Shown: piece by piece, positions 44,747 through 53,865 of the stretch
Layout: each line of letters starts with the position of its first letter
How positions within the stretch are numbered: position 1 is the first letter of the stretch
Assembly (NCBI GenBank): GCA_041684965.1
Contig: JAWLGR010000001.1
Span: 186,001-250,000 of the forward strand
Length of the DNA stretch: 64,000 nucleotides
Reading direction: 5' to 3'
Source of the DNA: Mariniphaga sp041684965
Lineage (GTDB): Bacteria > Bacteroidota > Bacteroidia > Bacteroidales > Prolixibacteraceae
The notes under the pieces: model-generated
Databases searched by the model: none
Seen by the model: only the letters and a program-made list of their open reading frames with translations
Told to the model about the DNA's origin: nothing
Program-made: the position numbers and the translations under genes

Positions 44747-45463
44747 TTAAAATTTTAACATGTCTGCCATGGAAAGAATTCCTTTTTTACCAACGCAGTA
44801 TTCGGCTGCAAGTACTGCCCCCAGGGCAAATCCTTTCCTGTTTTTTGCACTGTGGGTTATTTCAATGTAATCAACTTCCGAATCGTAATTAATAGTGTGT
44901 ATTCCAGGAACTTCCCCTTTTCGTTCCGATTTTATATAGATTTCATTTGCAGAATGCGAGGGGGAGTCGCTCCAGGTTTCGACAGAAGGCAGAATTTCAA
45001 TAATGTCTTCAGCAAGGCTTAAGGCTGTACCGCTGGGGGAATCCAGTTTTTGTGTATGGTGTACTTCGGTCATACCGGGCTTATACTCCGACCTTGAGGC
45101 CATCAGTTGAGCCAGTTTACGGTTGAGTTCAAAAAACAGGTTTACACCTACAGAGAAATTGCTTCCATAGAAAAAAGTTCCGTTTTTTTCCCTGCATATT
45201 CTGTGTACTTCATCCCGGCGTGAAAGCCAGCCGGTAGTTCCGCTCACAACGGGTATCCCTGCCTCAAAGCATTTAAAATAATTTTCCACTGCTGAACCGG
45301 GAATGGTAAATTCGATGGCGGCATCACATTGCTTCAGGTTTTCAATTGTTAATTCGTGCTGGTTGTTAATATCGATAATTAATCTTGTCTCATGGCCCCG
45401 GGATGTTGCAATGCTTTCAATTTCTTTTCCCATCTTCCCGTAGCCTATTAGCGCTAACTTCAT
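44747..45463 (-). CDS. dapB: 4-hydroxy-tetrahydrodipicolinate reductase
   Basis: The 238-aa protein reduces the DapA product with NAD(P)H in lysine and diaminopimelate synthesis. It has the N-terminal Rossmann motif GYGKMG, EFTIPGSA, VVSGTTGW, the catalytic region in EVHHTQKLDSPSGTAL and a C-terminal nucleotide-proximal end. The length is normal for the Bacteroidota form. It is first in a minus-strand run with lepB and has a TATCTTTG box 34 bp upstream. Confidence 0.93.
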   Translation of the reverse strand: MKLALIGYGKMGKEIESIATSRGHETRLIIDINNQHELTIENLKQCDAAIEFTIPGSAVENYFKCFEAGIPVVSGTTGWLSRRDEVHRICREKNGTFFYGSNFSVGVNLFFELNRKLAQLMASRSEYKPGMTEVHHTQKLDSPSGTALSLAEDIIEILPSVETWSDSPSHSANEIYIKSERKGEVPGIHTINYDSEVDYIEITHSAKNRKGFALGAVLAAEYCVGKKGILSMADMLKF

Positions 45464-45496
45464 GTTTTGTAATTAAGTTACTTATAAACCAAGCGA

Positions 45497-45504
45497 CAAA
45501 GATA
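45497..45504 (-). promoter_or_regulatory. -7 box of dapB-lepB
   Basis: The minus strand reads TATCTTTG, identical to the moxR box. A second TAnnTTTG (TACATTTG) lies at 45515-45522. The gap also holds the divergent promoter of the HAD gene. Confidence 0.45.
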
Positions 45505-45591
45505 ATAGTTTAGTCAAATGTAGCCAGAGTGCATTAAAACTTTAAATTTTTTCGACAAACGAAACTTAATGCCGGTTGAACATCTGTCTGG

Positions 45592-45623
45592 TTGTCAGGT
45601 TTAAGTAAAAAGCAGTATTTTTG
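45592..45623 (+). promoter_or_regulatory. Promoter of the HAD phosphatase gene
   Basis: TTG, 21 bp, then TATTTTTG (45616-45623). The box overlaps the TTG at 45621 that opens the longest frame. The start of transcription would fall about 45627-45630, so the message is nearly leaderless. Confidence 0.5.
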
Positions 45624-45629
45624 AAGCAT

Positions 45630-46469
45630 ATGACGATGGAAAATATAAAACTGGTAGCTACAGATTTGGATGGAACGTTTTTGAAGAACGACCGAACCAT
45701 TAGTTCCCGGAACCTGGAGGCACTGCACCGGTTGGGAGACAAGGGTATTCTCAGAGTGGCAGCTACAGGCCGGAACATGCGAAAGGTGATGGAGGTGATC
45801 GATGACAGTGTACCGTTCGATTATATAATTTATTCTTCAGGTGCGGGTATTTATAACTGGCAGGAGAAGCAGCATGTCTTCCAGCAGAACATTGAATCAG
45901 AAGCGGCATTTCAGCTTTCGGAATATTTTAGAAATAAGAATTACAATTTTTCGGTATTTGCTCCGGCCCCCGATAATCACCGGCTTTGGTTTCATAAAGG
46001 TGGGGCGGAATGCGAAGAATTCAACCGTTTTTTTTCATTCCACGATACATGGTCGGAAGTATTGCCTGTAAACGGAGCATTCAGGAAAGGGCTGTGCCAG
46101 TTTTTACTTATCATTCCTGAAAATGAAGAGAATTTTTCCAGTCTGAAAAAAGAAATTGAATTTCAGTCGGATCAGATTCGGGTAATCCGTTCATCTTCTC
46201 CTGTAACAAAGGGATATATCTGGGTGGAGGTTTTTCATCATGAAGTTTCGAAAGGGCAGGGGGTGAAACATTTGTGCCACCTGTTATCCATCCCGCCGGA
46301 AGACACTGCAGGCATTGGCAATGACTACAATGATCTCGATTTATTGAGTTTTACTGCCCATTCCTTTATTGCTGATAATGCCCCTGTACCTGTTAAAAAA
46401 CTGTATCAGCCAGTGCCTTCCAATGAGGAGGATGCCTTTTATCATGCAGTTCAACCCCTGTTAATATGA
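45630..46469 (+). CDS. Cof-type HAD-superfamily phosphatase
   Basis: The protein has 279 aa from ATG 45630; ATG 45636 is as good. Motif I is DLDGTFL with the nucleophile Asp; motif II is AATGRN; motif IV is GIGNDYNDLDLLSF. A C2B cap domain separates motifs II and III. Such enzymes dephosphorylate sugar phosphates, FMN or other small metabolites. The substrate cannot be predicted. It is transcribed away from dapB. Confidence 0.87.
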   Translation: MTMENIKLVATDLDGTFLKNDRTISSRNLEALHRLGDKGILRVAATGRNMRKVMEVIDDSVPFDYIIYSSGAGIYNWQEKQHVFQQNIESEAAFQLSEYFRNKNYNFSVFAPAPDNHRLWFHKGGAECEEFNRFFSFHDTWSEVLPVNGAFRKGLCQFLLIIPENEENFSSLKKEIEFQSDQIRVIRSSSPVTKGYIWVEVFHHEVSKGQGVKHLCHLLSIPPEDTAGIGNDYNDLDLLSFTAHSFIADNAPVPVKKLYQPVPSNEEDAFYHAVQPLLI

Positions 46470-46514
46470 ATTGTTGTAATTTATTTATGGAATAATTTAC
46501 CTGTATTTGAAAAA

Positions 46515-49325
46515 ATGTATGCCATGAGATACCTGAATGTTGTTTTTATTTTTTTCTTTTTTCTAAATGTTGCAGCACAGCAGCAATTAAACCTTAATGA
46601 TTCAATCCCTGTTGATCCGAATGTATCAAAAGGGGTTCTTGATAATGGGTTGACCTATTATGTGCGTGCGAACAGTGAACCGCAAAACCGGGCTGAACTA
46701 ATGCTGGTAGTGAAGGTAGGATCGGTTGATGAGGATGACGACCAGCAGGGATTGGCACATTTTGCTGAACACATGGCATTCAATGGCACAAAAAATTTTC
46801 CCAAAAATGAACTGATTTCCTATTTCGAATCAATAGGTATGGAGTTTGGACCGGAAATTAATGCCTATACCAGTTTTGATGAAACAGTTTATATGCTAAA
46901 AGTGCCTCTTGATTCACAGCTGTATATTGAAAAAGGACTCCAGGTACTCTACGACTGGGCCTGGCAGATCACTGCATCGGATGAAGAAATTGAAAAGGAA
47001 CGGGGGGTAATCAGAGAAGAATGGCGGGGAGGCAGGAATGCCACTTTCAGGATGCAGCAGGAGTGGTTGCCGGTTTTCCTTCATGAATCAAAGTATGCCG
47101 AAAGGCTTCCTATAGGTGAGATTGATGTAATAAATAATGCTCCTCCGGAAACGTTGCGCCGGTTTATTGATAACTGGTACCGCCCCGGTTTGCAGGCTGT
47201 GATTGTAGTGGGCGATTTCGATCAGGAAGTAATGGTGCAGAAAGTAAAGGAAAAATTTTCTGCTATACCTGTAGAGGACAATCCCAGGGAAAAAGAATAT
47301 TATGAAATACCTCCGCACAAGGAAACGCTGGTAAGCATTACTACCGATAGGGAGGCTCAGTATCCGGTTGCATTTGTATTTCACAAACATTCTCTTGAAA
47401 AGATAAAAACCATTGGTGAATACCGCGCGTCAATTAAACACAGTTTGTACAATGCGATGATAAATAACAGGCTTTCTGAATTAACCCAGCAGGCCGATCC
47501 GCCCTTTATTATGGGGCAGACGTCGTTTGCAGAAATATTTGGTCCGATGAGCGTATATCAGTCGGTGGCAGTTTGTCATAACGGGCGGATTGAGGAAGGC
47601 CTTGCAGCAGTTCTTCTTGAAAATGAGCGGGTGAAAAAATTCGGGTTCACTGAATCAGAGCTGGAGCGAAATAAAAAATCGTTGATGAATTATATTGAAA
47701 AGGCTTATAGAGAACGTGACAAACAAAAGTCAATTCAATATGCGGAAGAATACAAAAGGAACTTTTTAATGTCTGAAGAACCCATTCCGGGAATTGAAAA
47801 GGAATATGAATATTTTCAGGCATTTCTTCCTGATATTTCATTGGAAGAAGTGAACAGTCTTGCAGATAAATGGATAACAGAAGAAAATCGTGTTGTGGTG
47901 GTTACGGCTCCGGAAATAGAAGGGATGAAGATACCTTCGGAAGAAGAGGTTCTCAGTTTACTGCGGGAGATGGAAGGGATGGAAGTTGAACCTTATGAGG
48001 ATGCAATAGCCGATGTTCCGCTTATCGGGGAGGAGCCGTGGGCAGGCCCGGTAGTAAAAGAACGGCAGCTGGAAAAAGTTGATGCTTTGGAATGGACACT
48101 CGAGAACGGAGCCAGGGTAGTTGTTAAGGTTACGCCATTCAAAGAGGATGAGATTCTTTTCAGTGCCTGGAGCCCGGGAGGCACATCGCTATACTCCCAG
48201 GATGATGCCGTTTCAGCTGATTTTACTGCTGCCATAATGAATATGAGTGGTGTGGCAGACTTTGATAAAATCACGCTCGATAAAATGCTTGCAGATAAGG
48301 TTTTTAATCTGTCGCCTTACATATCTGAACTCCGGGAAGGATTCAGCGGGAGTTCAACAGTAGGTGATGTAGAAACCATGCTGCAAATGGTCTACCTGTA
48401 TTTCACCCGGCCACGCTTCGATGAAATAAGTTTTCAGTCGTATATGGCACGTATGGCGGGAGTTCTTCAAAACAAAGCGGCCTCACCCGAGGCTGCCCTG
48501 CAGGATACCCTCCGGGCGGTACTTGCCGATTACCATGAACGTGCACGCCCAATGTCTTCGGAATTGCTGGAAGAAGCTGATTTTAACCGGATACGGGAAA
48601 TTGGTATGGAACGGTTTAGAAATGCAGCCGATTTTAAATTCTTTTTTGTAGGTACCATTAACCCGGATACTCTGAAGCCATTGGTTGAAAAATACATTGG
48701 TGGTATTCCTTCCACAGGGGGGAAAGAAGAATGGCAGAACCTGGGCATTGGTACTCCGAAAGGTGTGGTTGAGAAAACTGTGGAGAAAGGTCAGGAGGAA
48801 AAAAGCATTCAGTATATTGTGTTTCATGGCGGCTTTGATTATTCTTCGGAAAACACTGTAGAACTTGATGCAGTGGGTCGTATTTTATCAACACGGCTGC
48901 TTGAGGAAATCAGAGAAGAACGGAGCGGGGTTTATTCCATTCGTGCCAGTCCTTCTCCTGCAAAATACCCCGAGCAGGAATACAAGGTTTATATTAGCTA
49001 TGGTACCGATCCTGAATTGTTGGAAGAGCTTAAGCAGGCAGTTTTTAAGGAGATAAATGATTTTATCCAAAACGGCCCTTCAGCAGAAGAGTTGTCAAAG
49101 GCACAGGAAAAGATGCTGCGTGAAAGAGAGCTGGCGTTGCGTGAAAACAGGTTCTGGTTAAATATACTTAGCAATACCTATTACCTTAAAGACGGCGATT
49201 TTTCGGAGTTCGGAATATACAATGATTTGGTGCTAAAACTTACACCCGAATCGTTGCAAAAAGCTTTTCAGGAATACTTTGATTTTGGTAATTATGTGAG
49301 TGTGGCTTTAAAACCCGCCGGATAA
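46515..49325 (+). CDS. M16-family zinc metallopeptidase (secreted)
   Basis: The 936-aa protein has a hydrophobic leader ending VAAQQ. The inverted zinc motif HFAEH lies at 82-86 (His82, Glu85, His86), and the third ligand is in EKERGVIREEW. There are two M16 halves, each with an active-type and an inactive-type domain, as in pitrilysin. ATG 46524 is an alternative start. It is likely periplasmic and degrades peptides. No processing partner lies next to it. Confidence 0.9.
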   Translation: MYAMRYLNVVFIFFFFLNVAAQQQLNLNDSIPVDPNVSKGVLDNGLTYYVRANSEPQNRAELMLVVKVGSVDEDDDQQGLAHFAEHMAFNGTKNFPKNELISYFESIGMEFGPEINAYTSFDETVYMLKVPLDSQLYIEKGLQVLYDWAWQITASDEEIEKERGVIREEWRGGRNATFRMQQEWLPVFLHESKYAERLPIGEIDVINNAPPETLRRFIDNWYRPGLQAVIVVGDFDQEVMVQKVKEKFSAIPVEDNPREKEYYEIPPHKETLVSITTDREAQYPVAFVFHKHSLEKIKTIGEYRASIKHSLYNAMINNRLSELTQQADPPFIMGQTSFAEIFGPMSVYQSVAVCHNGRIEEGLAAVLLENERVKKFGFTESELERNKKSLMNYIEKAYRERDKQKSIQYAEEYKRNFLMSEEPIPGIEKEYEYFQAFLPDISLEEVNSLADKWITEENRVVVVTAPEIEGMKIPSEEEVLSLLREMEGMEVEPYEDAIADVPLIGEEPWAGPVVKERQLEKVDALEWTLENGARVVVKVTPFKEDEILFSAWSPGGTSLYSQDDAVSADFTAAIMNMSGVADFDKITLDKMLADKVFNLSPYISELREGFSGSSTVGDVETMLQMVYLYFTRPRFDEISFQSYMARMAGVLQNKAASPEAALQDTLRAVLADYHERARPMSSELLEEADFNRIREIGMERFRNAADFKFFFVGTINPDTLKPLVEKYIGGIPSTGGKEEWQNLGIGTPKGVVEKTVEKGQEEKSIQYIVFHGGFDYSSENTVELDAVGRILSTRLLEEIREERSGVYSIRASPSPAKYPEQEYKVYISYGTDPELLEELKQAVFKEINDFIQNGPSAEELSKAQEKMLRERELALRENRFWLNILSNTYYLKDGDFSEFGIYNDLVLKLTPESLQKAFQEYFDFGNYVSVALKPAG

Positions 49326-49406
49326 TGTAATTCAGAATAATTTTCCAACTAAAATTTTCCTGTTTTGGTCCGGAAAATGTAATTTCGTCCGTTCTGAATC
49401 GTAGCT

Positions 49407-50018
49407 ATGAAAATATACGCGCCGTTTTTAATCGCCCTACGGGTTGCAGGATATTCTTTCCTGATGTTTGTTGTTGCTGAAATTATTCGCTTCGATGCCC
49501 TGTATCCTATGGAGGATGGATACTACGGGGAAATCAGCTTTACCGAATTTTCCCAGGAAATTATTTTGCTTGCCCTTTTTGTATTGTACCTGGTTGCAGG
49601 GAAAAGATTCCGGGAAATCCAGCCGGTTACCAACCTTCTTTCGCTGCTTTTCCTTGCTTCTTTCATTCGTGAGTTCAATTTTATCATAAGCTGGTGGTTT
49701 TACCTGGTTTTACCGGTATTTCTGATTTTTTTGTACCTGGTATTTCGTGATTTTAAGAAGATGAGGCAGTCTGTCAATCGTTTTTTTTCTTTACCTGTCT
49801 CTGCATGGTTTTTTTCAGGGTTTTTAATTACTTATGTTTTTAGCCGGTTAATGGGGCGCTCTTCATTTTGGCGCCTGCTGTACGATGAAAATAGTTACAG
49901 GCTGGCAAAAGCTGCCACCGAAGAAGGGTTGGAGCTTGCAGGAAACGTAATAATGCTGATTTCGGCTATTGAGTTGTTTATTTATATAAGGTATATGAAA
50001 AGTAAGGAACAGAAATGA
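49407..50018 (+). CDS. Hypothetical integral membrane protein
   Basis: The 203-aa protein has about six hydrophobic helices with short charged loops (FRDFKKMRQSVNRFF, MGRSSFWRLLYDENSYR). I do not recognise a family. Its stop overlaps the next gene's start by 4 bp (ATGA), so the two are almost surely co-translated. A TAATTTCG box lies just upstream at about 49379. Confidence 0.65.
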   Translation: MKIYAPFLIALRVAGYSFLMFVVAEIIRFDALYPMEDGYYGEISFTEFSQEIILLALFVLYLVAGKRFREIQPVTNLLSLLFLASFIREFNFIISWWFYLVLPVFLIFLYLVFRDFKKMRQSVNRFFSLPVSAWFFSGFLITYVFSRLMGRSSFWRLLYDENSYRLAKAATEEGLELAGNVIMLISAIELFIYIRYMKSKEQK

Positions 50019-50893
50019 AAACTTGCGGCTTTACATTCATTCGAAATGCCATAAAATTTGATTTTCCTGTGGTGGAGGCTATTTCTTCCATATTGCCTTT
50101 GTGCGATGGTTTTATTGTGGCAGTTGGGGATTCAGATGACAAGACAAGAGAAATGATTCAGAGCATTGATTCAAAGAAAATCAAAGTTATTGACACCATC
50201 TGGGATATAAACCTAAAAAAAAATGGAGCTGTTTATGCAGCGGAAACCAACAAAGCATTTGATGCTATTCCAGTTTCTTACGACTGGTGTTTTTACATTC
50301 AGGGCGATGAGGTTTTGCACGAGAAGTACCTGCCTTCAGTAAAACTGGCACTGGAGGAGAATGTTCACAGGAAAGAAGTTGAAGGATTGTTGTTCAGTTA
50401 CAGGCATTTTTATGGAAGCTATGATTACATTGGCGATTCACGAAAATGGTACAGGAATGAGATACGAGTTATCAGGAACGATAAATCCATCCGGTCGTAC
50501 CGCGATGCACAGGGATTCAGGAAGAATGGCCGGAAATTAAAGGTTTTGCCGGTTGATGCTGAAATTTATCATTATGGGTGGGTACGTCCTCCGGATTTTA
50601 TGCAGGAGAAAATAAATGAGGTAAAAAAGTATTATACAGGTTTTCCGGAGGAGGGTAGTTCACACTATGCCTCTAAGCTGCTGTTTGACTACAGCGGCAG
50701 CTACGATGCATTGGCAAGGTTTAACGGCACCCATCCTGAGGTAATGAAAATACGGATTGAACGTCAGAACTGGCAGGTTGAGGTTGATTTAAAGCGGATT
50801 CAGATGAAGCCAAAATACCGGTTGCTGCACTTTATAGAAAAGCTAACGGGCAAAAGGCTTTTTGAGTACAGGAATTATGATTTGGTGAAATGA
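50015..50893 (+). CDS. Family 2-like glycosyltransferase
   Basis: The 292-aa protein has a GT-A-type N-domain: TFIRNAIKFDFPVVEAISS, DGFIVAVGDSDD, YDWCFYIQGDEVLHE (QGDE as the likely DXD-equivalent), and VRPPDF in the C-terminal half. It transfers a sugar from a nucleotide donor; donor and acceptor are unknown. There is no membrane helix. Coupling to the preceding membrane protein suggests a membrane-associated glycan or lipid substrate (inference). Confidence 0.8.
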   Translation: MKTCGFTFIRNAIKFDFPVVEAISSILPLCDGFIVAVGDSDDKTREMIQSIDSKKIKVIDTIWDINLKKNGAVYAAETNKAFDAIPVSYDWCFYIQGDEVLHEKYLPSVKLALEENVHRKEVEGLLFSYRHFYGSYDYIGDSRKWYRNEIRVIRNDKSIRSYRDAQGFRKNGRKLKVLPVDAEIYHYGWVRPPDFMQEKINEVKKYYTGFPEEGSSHYASKLLFDYSGSYDALARFNGTHPEVMKIRIERQNWQVEVDLKRIQMKPKYRLLHFIEKLTGKRLFEYRNYDLVK

Positions 50894-50925
50894 ACCAGGT
50901 CTTTACCCTCAACTTGTCCCGCAGC

Positions 50926-50962
50926 CCTCACCCTAGCCCTCTCTAAACGGAGAGGGATGAGG
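50926..50962. repeat. CCTCA...TGAGG imperfect hairpin
   Basis: CCCTCTC and GAGAGGG pair around TAAACG, with outer CCTCA and TGAGG also pairing. Similar CCCTCACCC...CCCTCTC hairpins occur between genes in many unrelated genomes. It lies after the glycosyltransferase gene. Confidence 0.6.
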
Positions 50963-51090
50963 AGAAGATGCTCTGAAATGAGTTGTCGGTTCCGTTAGAT
51001 ATTTCTTTTTCTTTTTGTCATTTTAGGATATTAATTTTGATTGTAGCAACGGATTTCATTCATGAGTCACTCTCCTCATGGATAGGGAAG

Positions 51091-51106
51091 CCATCCTTCA
51101 GGATGG
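51091..51106. repeat. Short CCATCC-GGATGG hairpin
   Basis: CCATCC TTCA GGATGG is a perfect 6-bp stem with 4-nt loop. It sits in the gap between the glycosyltransferase gene and the minus-strand 117-aa gene. It may serve as a terminator-like or REP-like element. Confidence 0.5.
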
Positions 51107-51141
51107 GCAAGGTGAGGGATTTGGCAGGTATTGGTAAGATT

Positions 51142-51495
51142 TTATATTCCCAAATACTTCATCAACGCCTGCCGGTATTCCTCAATTTCATCTGTGGCCG
51201 GGTCCTGGCTTATGATGATCAGGCTGCAGGCAAGTTCTGAAAGTTTCCAGTCGCGCTTAATTCCATGGATATCGGAACGATATATGCATGATATGTGGTT
51301 ATGTACAGGCAGTCCGGTAAGTTTCAGAATGGCTATAGCCTTCCGTATAGACACATCGGGATTAAAATCGGCGGAATGCATCATTTTTAATAACAATTCA
51401 CTTGCATAATAGCGGTAATTCAGCTCATTCATTCCTGAAACGAACATCTCAATGATGGGATCCAGGTGGTTGTATTCATAATACTTTGCTATCAT
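51142..51495 (-). CDS. Hypothetical 117-aa protein downstream of cbpA-like gene
   Basis: No family was recognised with confidence. It is helical and soluble. It begins 19 bp after the DnaJ-like gene, where many Bacteroidota have the modulator CbpM, but the sequence does not show a MerR-like CbpM. The string WKLSELACSLII with a following acidic helix faintly recalls the LSRYACYLIA pattern of DinD/BRO proteins. That similarity is weak. Confidence 0.6.
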   Translation of the reverse strand: MIAKYYEYNHLDPIIEMFVSGMNELNYRYYASELLLKMMHSADFNPDVSIRKAIAILKLTGLPVHNHISCIYRSDIHGIKRDWKLSELACSLIIISQDPATDEIEEYRQALMKYLGI

Positions 51496-51514
51496 ACCTA
51501 TATGTATTAAATAA

Positions 51515-52459
51515 TTAACTTTTATTTTTCAGGCTTCTAAGTTTATTAAACAACCGAATCTCTTCTTCGGTTAAATTTGTGGGGATTTTAACATTTAATT
51601 CGATGTACAGGTCACCAAAGCTGCCCGGTTTTCCGTAAACCGGCATCCCCTTGCCTTTAAGCCTTAATTTGCTGCCACTTTGTGAACCTTTGGGAACAGG
51701 CACCTTTAGTGTTCCTGCCAGTGAATTTATTTCCGTTTTTCCACCTAAAACAGCTGTATACAAATCGATATTGGATTTTTGGATTAGATCATTCCCTTCA
51801 ATGTGGTACATACTGTCACTGGGTACGTTTATTTTTATATAGATATCGCCTTTTTCTCCTCCTCCGGTACCCGGTGCTCCTTTTTCTTTTATCCTGATTT
51901 GCTGACCGTTGTATGTGCCTGGTTTAATATTTATCCTGAGTTTTTCTCCATTTACGTTCAACAGACGGGTTGTTCCATGGTATGCTTCGGAAAGGCTGAT
52001 TTCCATTTCGGCCTGGAGGTCGCTGCCTTTAAACGACGGCTGCCTGCTCCCAAAGCCGGACTGTGTTGCTCCTTGCCTGCCGAAAAAGGCATTGAAGAAA
52101 TCAGAAAAGCCACCCCCGGTTCCGGCTTCTCCAAACAGATCGCCCAGGTCACCTTCAAAGTAAAATGATTCGCTGCCAGGAGAAGGTCCTCCACCATGTG
52201 AATAACCGTACCCGCCGGCACCTGCCTGTTCATATTTTTTCCAGTTGGCTCCGAGCTTATCGTATTTCTTCCGTTTCTCAGGATCGCGTAATACTTCATA
52301 CGCTTCACTTACTTCTTTGAAGCGTTCTTCTGCTTCTTTGTTGCCCTGGTTTTTGTCGGGGTGATATTTTATCGCCTGTTTTCGGTATGCTTTTTTAATA
52401 TCATCCTGACCTGCGTCTTTTGAAACGCCCAGTATCTGATAATAATCCTTGTAGTTCAT
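51515..52459 (-). CDS. cbpA: DnaJ-family curved-DNA-binding-protein-like co-chaperone (CbpA)
   Basis: The 314-aa protein has a J domain in residues 4-69 with the DnaK-activating HPD motif (YHPDKNQGN). A G/F-rich linker follows (~75-130), then the two C-terminal beta domains (IKPGTYNGQQIRIKEKG, GTLKVPVPKGSQSG). The cysteine-rich zinc region of DnaJ is absent, which defines the CbpA/DjlA-type B co-chaperone. It stimulates DnaK ATPase. CbpA in E. coli also binds curved DNA. Confidence 0.92.
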   Translation of the reverse strand: MNYKDYYQILGVSKDAGQDDIKKAYRKQAIKYHPDKNQGNKEAEERFKEVSEAYEVLRDPEKRKKYDKLGANWKKYEQAGAGGYGYSHGGGPSPGSESFYFEGDLGDLFGEAGTGGGFSDFFNAFFGRQGATQSGFGSRQPSFKGSDLQAEMEISLSEAYHGTTRLLNVNGEKLRINIKPGTYNGQQIRIKEKGAPGTGGGEKGDIYIKINVPSDSMYHIEGNDLIQKSNIDLYTAVLGGKTEINSLAGTLKVPVPKGSQSGSKLRLKGKGMPVYGKPGSFGDLYIELNVKIPTNLTEEEIRLFNKLRSLKNKS

Positions 52460-52570
52460 TTTCGTGAATTATTTCTTTTACTGTTAGTATTTTTTCCATT
52501 TCATTGAAAGGTACAGGTGTGGGTTTTGTTCAAAATAATTTGTTGTTTAATGAAAGTATATTCTGATTCT

Positions 52571-52819
52571 CTAAGGTGGTAAGGGAATTGTAAATGACCA
52601 TGAAAGGATTTCCATGGGAATATTATCAGCTTTTCGCAGATATTTAATTCGTTTCCGTACCATATGTTGTTTTTTTGGAGTCACAACAATTAAATCAAAA
52701 TGTACTCCAATAAGTTGTTCAGCCAAATTGTCAGTGATTTTCGTTGTGCTGTTGAATACAAAAGGAGTAAACTTTAATTTTTGTGATGTTGCAACCATGT
52801 TGTTTTTAATAAAAAGCAT
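52571..52819 (-). CDS. Possible small gene or gene remnant
   Basis: The 82-aa frame lies in the 428-bp gap upstream of cbpA. Residues ~30-65 (LAEQLIGVHFDLIVVTPKK then a basic helix) vaguely resemble part of a universal-stress-protein fold. There is no complete domain and no clear ribosome-binding site. It could be a relic of a longer gene or chance. Confidence 0.25.
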   Translation of the reverse strand: MLFIKNNMVATSQKLKFTPFVFNSTTKITDNLAEQLIGVHFDLIVVTPKKQHMVRKRIKYLRKADNIPMEILSWSFTIPLPP

Positions 52820-52887
52820 AATTTTAGCTTTTTTGAAACTGTATTATCGTAATGTAAAATCCGGCATAATATGAAAAGCCAGGCTCT

Positions 52888-53865
52888 ATGAGAATAATAA
52901 TGACCTTCATAGTCCTTTTTTTAATAAGTTATTCCTGCCGTGAACCGGAAAATGGCCCGGAATATATACTGCGTTTGGGGCACCAGGCTAATGAAAGGGA
53001 TATCTGGCATTTGTCTGCACTGCATTTTTCTCATGTGCTTGATTCACTTTCAAACGGTAGGGTTGAAGTGCGGGTTTATCCTTCTGAACAGCTGGGTGCA
53101 GAACTTGATATCATCCGAAGTATCCGTGCCGGCATTGTGGAAATGACCATTACGGGCGAGAGCATGCAGAACTGGTCGGGCATAACAGCATTTTTGGCTG
53201 TACCTTATCTTATCAGGAATTCTGAACACCTCAGACAGGTAGTGGAAGGTGAAATTGGAACATTAATCGCAGAAGAAATGATTAGGGAAATAGGTTTAAG
53301 ACCAGTAGGTTATTTTGAGCGTGGTCCCCGCCATTTAACTTCCAACCGGCCGGTTACCACGCCTGAGGATCTTGCAGGAATGATTCTTAGAGTACCCAAT
53401 GTTCCGATGTTTGTAAAGGTTTGGCAGGCGCTGGGGGCCAAACCAACACCAATGGCATTCTCTGAAGTGTTTACCGCTCTTCAGCAGGGAACAGTGGATG
53501 CACAGGAAAATCCATTTGCCTTAATATACAGCGCAGGGCTTTATGAAGTGCAGCAGTACCTGAATCTTACAAGTCATGTTACCAGCTGGATTTATATGGT
53601 AATAGGGGAAAAGCAGTTTCAGTCGCTGCCTTCAGAGTTGCAGGAAAAGGTGCTGTTGGCAGGAAGGATGATGCAGGAATACCACCAGCAGGAATTTACA
53701 AAGCAGGAGGATTTTTTGCGAAAGCAGTTGGAGAATCTTGGGATGGTTTTTATTGAACCCGAAGCTGATGCTTTTCGGAAAAAAGCAGAGAATAGTGTAG
53801 TTGAAATATTGCCTCCGGAATACCGGCTGCTGTATTCCAGAATAATTGAAACAGCTGCGCAATGA
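52888..53865 (+). CDS. dctP: TRAP transporter solute-binding protein, lipoprotein type (DctP)
   Basis: The 325-aa protein has a lipoprotein signal ending SYSC (Cys17), unusual for DctP proteins of Gram-negatives but seen in Bacteroidota. DctP features are LRLGHQANERD near the start, VEVRVYPSEQLG and the ligand-binding arginine region ILRVPN, followed by FSEVFTALQQGTVDAQENPF. It captures an organic acid or sugar acid in the periplasm for the two permeases that follow. The ligand is not predictable. Confidence 0.9.
   Translation: MRIIMTFIVLFLISYSCREPENGPEYILRLGHQANERDIWHLSALHFSHVLDSLSNGRVEVRVYPSEQLGAELDIIRSIRAGIVEMTITGESMQNWSGITAFLAVPYLIRNSEHLRQVVEGEIGTLIAEEMIREIGLRPVGYFERGPRHLTSNRPVTTPEDLAGMILRVPNVPMFVKVWQALGAKPTPMAFSEVFTALQQGTVDAQENPFALIYSAGLYEVQQYLNLTSHVTSWIYMVIGEKQFQSLPSELQEKVLLAGRMMQEYHQQEFTKQEDFLRKQLENLGMVFIEPEADAFRKKAENSVVEILPPEYRLLYSRIIETAAQ

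Noticed and set aside
52614..52874. 86-aa plus-strand frame in the cbpA-dctP gap
   Set aside because: Opposite-strand shadow of the 82-aa frame, with Cys/Phe-rich composition typical of non-coding AT-rich DNA.
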